From Spirochaetaceae bacterium (GTDB lineage: Bacteria > Spirochaetota > Spirochaetia > B11-G9): a stretch of DNA of 6,526 nt. Under the pieces are notes generated by a model, which was not told where the DNA came from, made no database searches, and saw only the letters and a list, made by a program, of their open reading frames with translations. This document shows, piece by piece, positions 6,455 to 6,526 of this stretch. A program made the translations under genes and the position numbers. The DNA is taken from assembly GCA_030633365.1 (NCBI GenBank), contig DAOVSY010000169.1, positions 1 through 6,526 on the forward strand, in the 5' to 3' direction. The stretch's first letter is position 1; every line of letters begins with the position of its first letter.

Positions 6455-6478
6455 CGTACATGAATCAAATTAATTTCC

Positions 6479-6526
6479 TTAAAGATATTCCTTAAAAATT
6501 TCTCTGTATTCTTCAAGTGTTTCTGC
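6479..6526 (-). CDS. C-terminal end of a convergent gene (partial, product unknown)
   Basis: On the minus strand the right edge of the window is open for 15 codons reading AETLEEYREIFKEYL, then a TAA stop at 6481-6479. The residues form a plausible charged amphipathic C-terminal helix, and codon choice (GAA, AAG, CTT, TAT) resembles the neighbouring genes. The stop sits one base beyond the last recognisable linker of the repeat array, as expected for a gene converging on the methyltransferase. Fifteen codons are too few to name a family, and an open stretch this short could arise by chance. Confidence 0.45.
   Translation of the reverse strand, partial: AETLEEYREIFKEYL

Larger units (their letters stand above)
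6128..6477. repeat. Composite array: AT-rich linkers alternating with GC-rich hairpins
   Basis: No gene is visible here beyond the end of the methyltransferase. The stretch is built from a repeated module. An AT-rich linker carries GGAATCA-like sequence, then ATTTA, then AATAAT/AATAT. It is followed by GTT and a GC-rich inverted repeat that usually ends CCCGTACA. The GAATC anchors lie at 6138, 6228, 6312, 6404 and 6462 (steps of 90, 84, 92 and 58). The distance from anchor to GTT is 49, 46 and 48 in the first three modules and 28 in the fourth, as if about 20 bases were deleted there. The fifth linker is partial and has no hairpin. The hairpins lack T-runs on either strand, so they are not typical intrinsic terminators. 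Position between convergent genes fits a REP/BIME-like element; no associated transposase gene is in view. Confidence 0.7.

Overview
The window looks like a chromosomal segment of an AT-rich spirochaete. The evidence is a long coiled-coil protein of the kind often annotated in spirochaetes as 'SpiroCoCo', next to a complete grpE-dnaK-dnaJ chaperone operon and an RlmB-type rRNA methyltransferase. The genus cannot be fixed from the sequence alone. No phage genes, transposase genes, tRNA/rRNA genes or CRISPR arrays were seen.

Layout from left to right. (1) 2-952 (+): the 3' part of a coiled-coil gene that begins outside the window and ends in a short helix-turn-helix-like tail. (2) 951-986: a GC-rich palindrome overlapping that gene's stop codon. 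(3) 1010-1096: a plausible promoter and the ribosome binding site that sets the grpE start. (4) grpE (1097-1726), dnaK (1781-3730) and dnaJ (3751-4878), tightly spaced and closed by a strong intrinsic terminator at 4885-4923. (5) 4949-5377: a small predicted exported protein made of four D-x-N-x-D-G-x-x-D repeats, overlapping by 4 bases (6) an RlmB-like 23S rRNA 2'-O-methyltransferase (5374-6132). (7) 6128-6477: a non-coding array in which four AT-rich linkers alternate with GC-rich hairpins, plus a partial fifth linker. (8) 6479-6526 (-): the last 15 codons of a probable convergent gene.

How the genes work together: GrpE (nucleotide exchange), DnaK (Hsp70 ATPase and holdase) and DnaJ (J-domain co-chaperone) form one protein-folding machine and are probably one transcription unit. 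Neither hrcA nor a CIRCE operator is visible, so heat-shock control, if any, is not of the obvious CIRCE type. The small repeat protein and the methyltransferase appear translationally coupled, although their functions look unrelated.

The least ordinary parts are the composite hairpin/linker array between convergent genes, its relation to the palindrome at 951-986 (shared GGCATGCC core), and the calcium-loop-like repeat protein. The enzymes and chaperones themselves look conventional.
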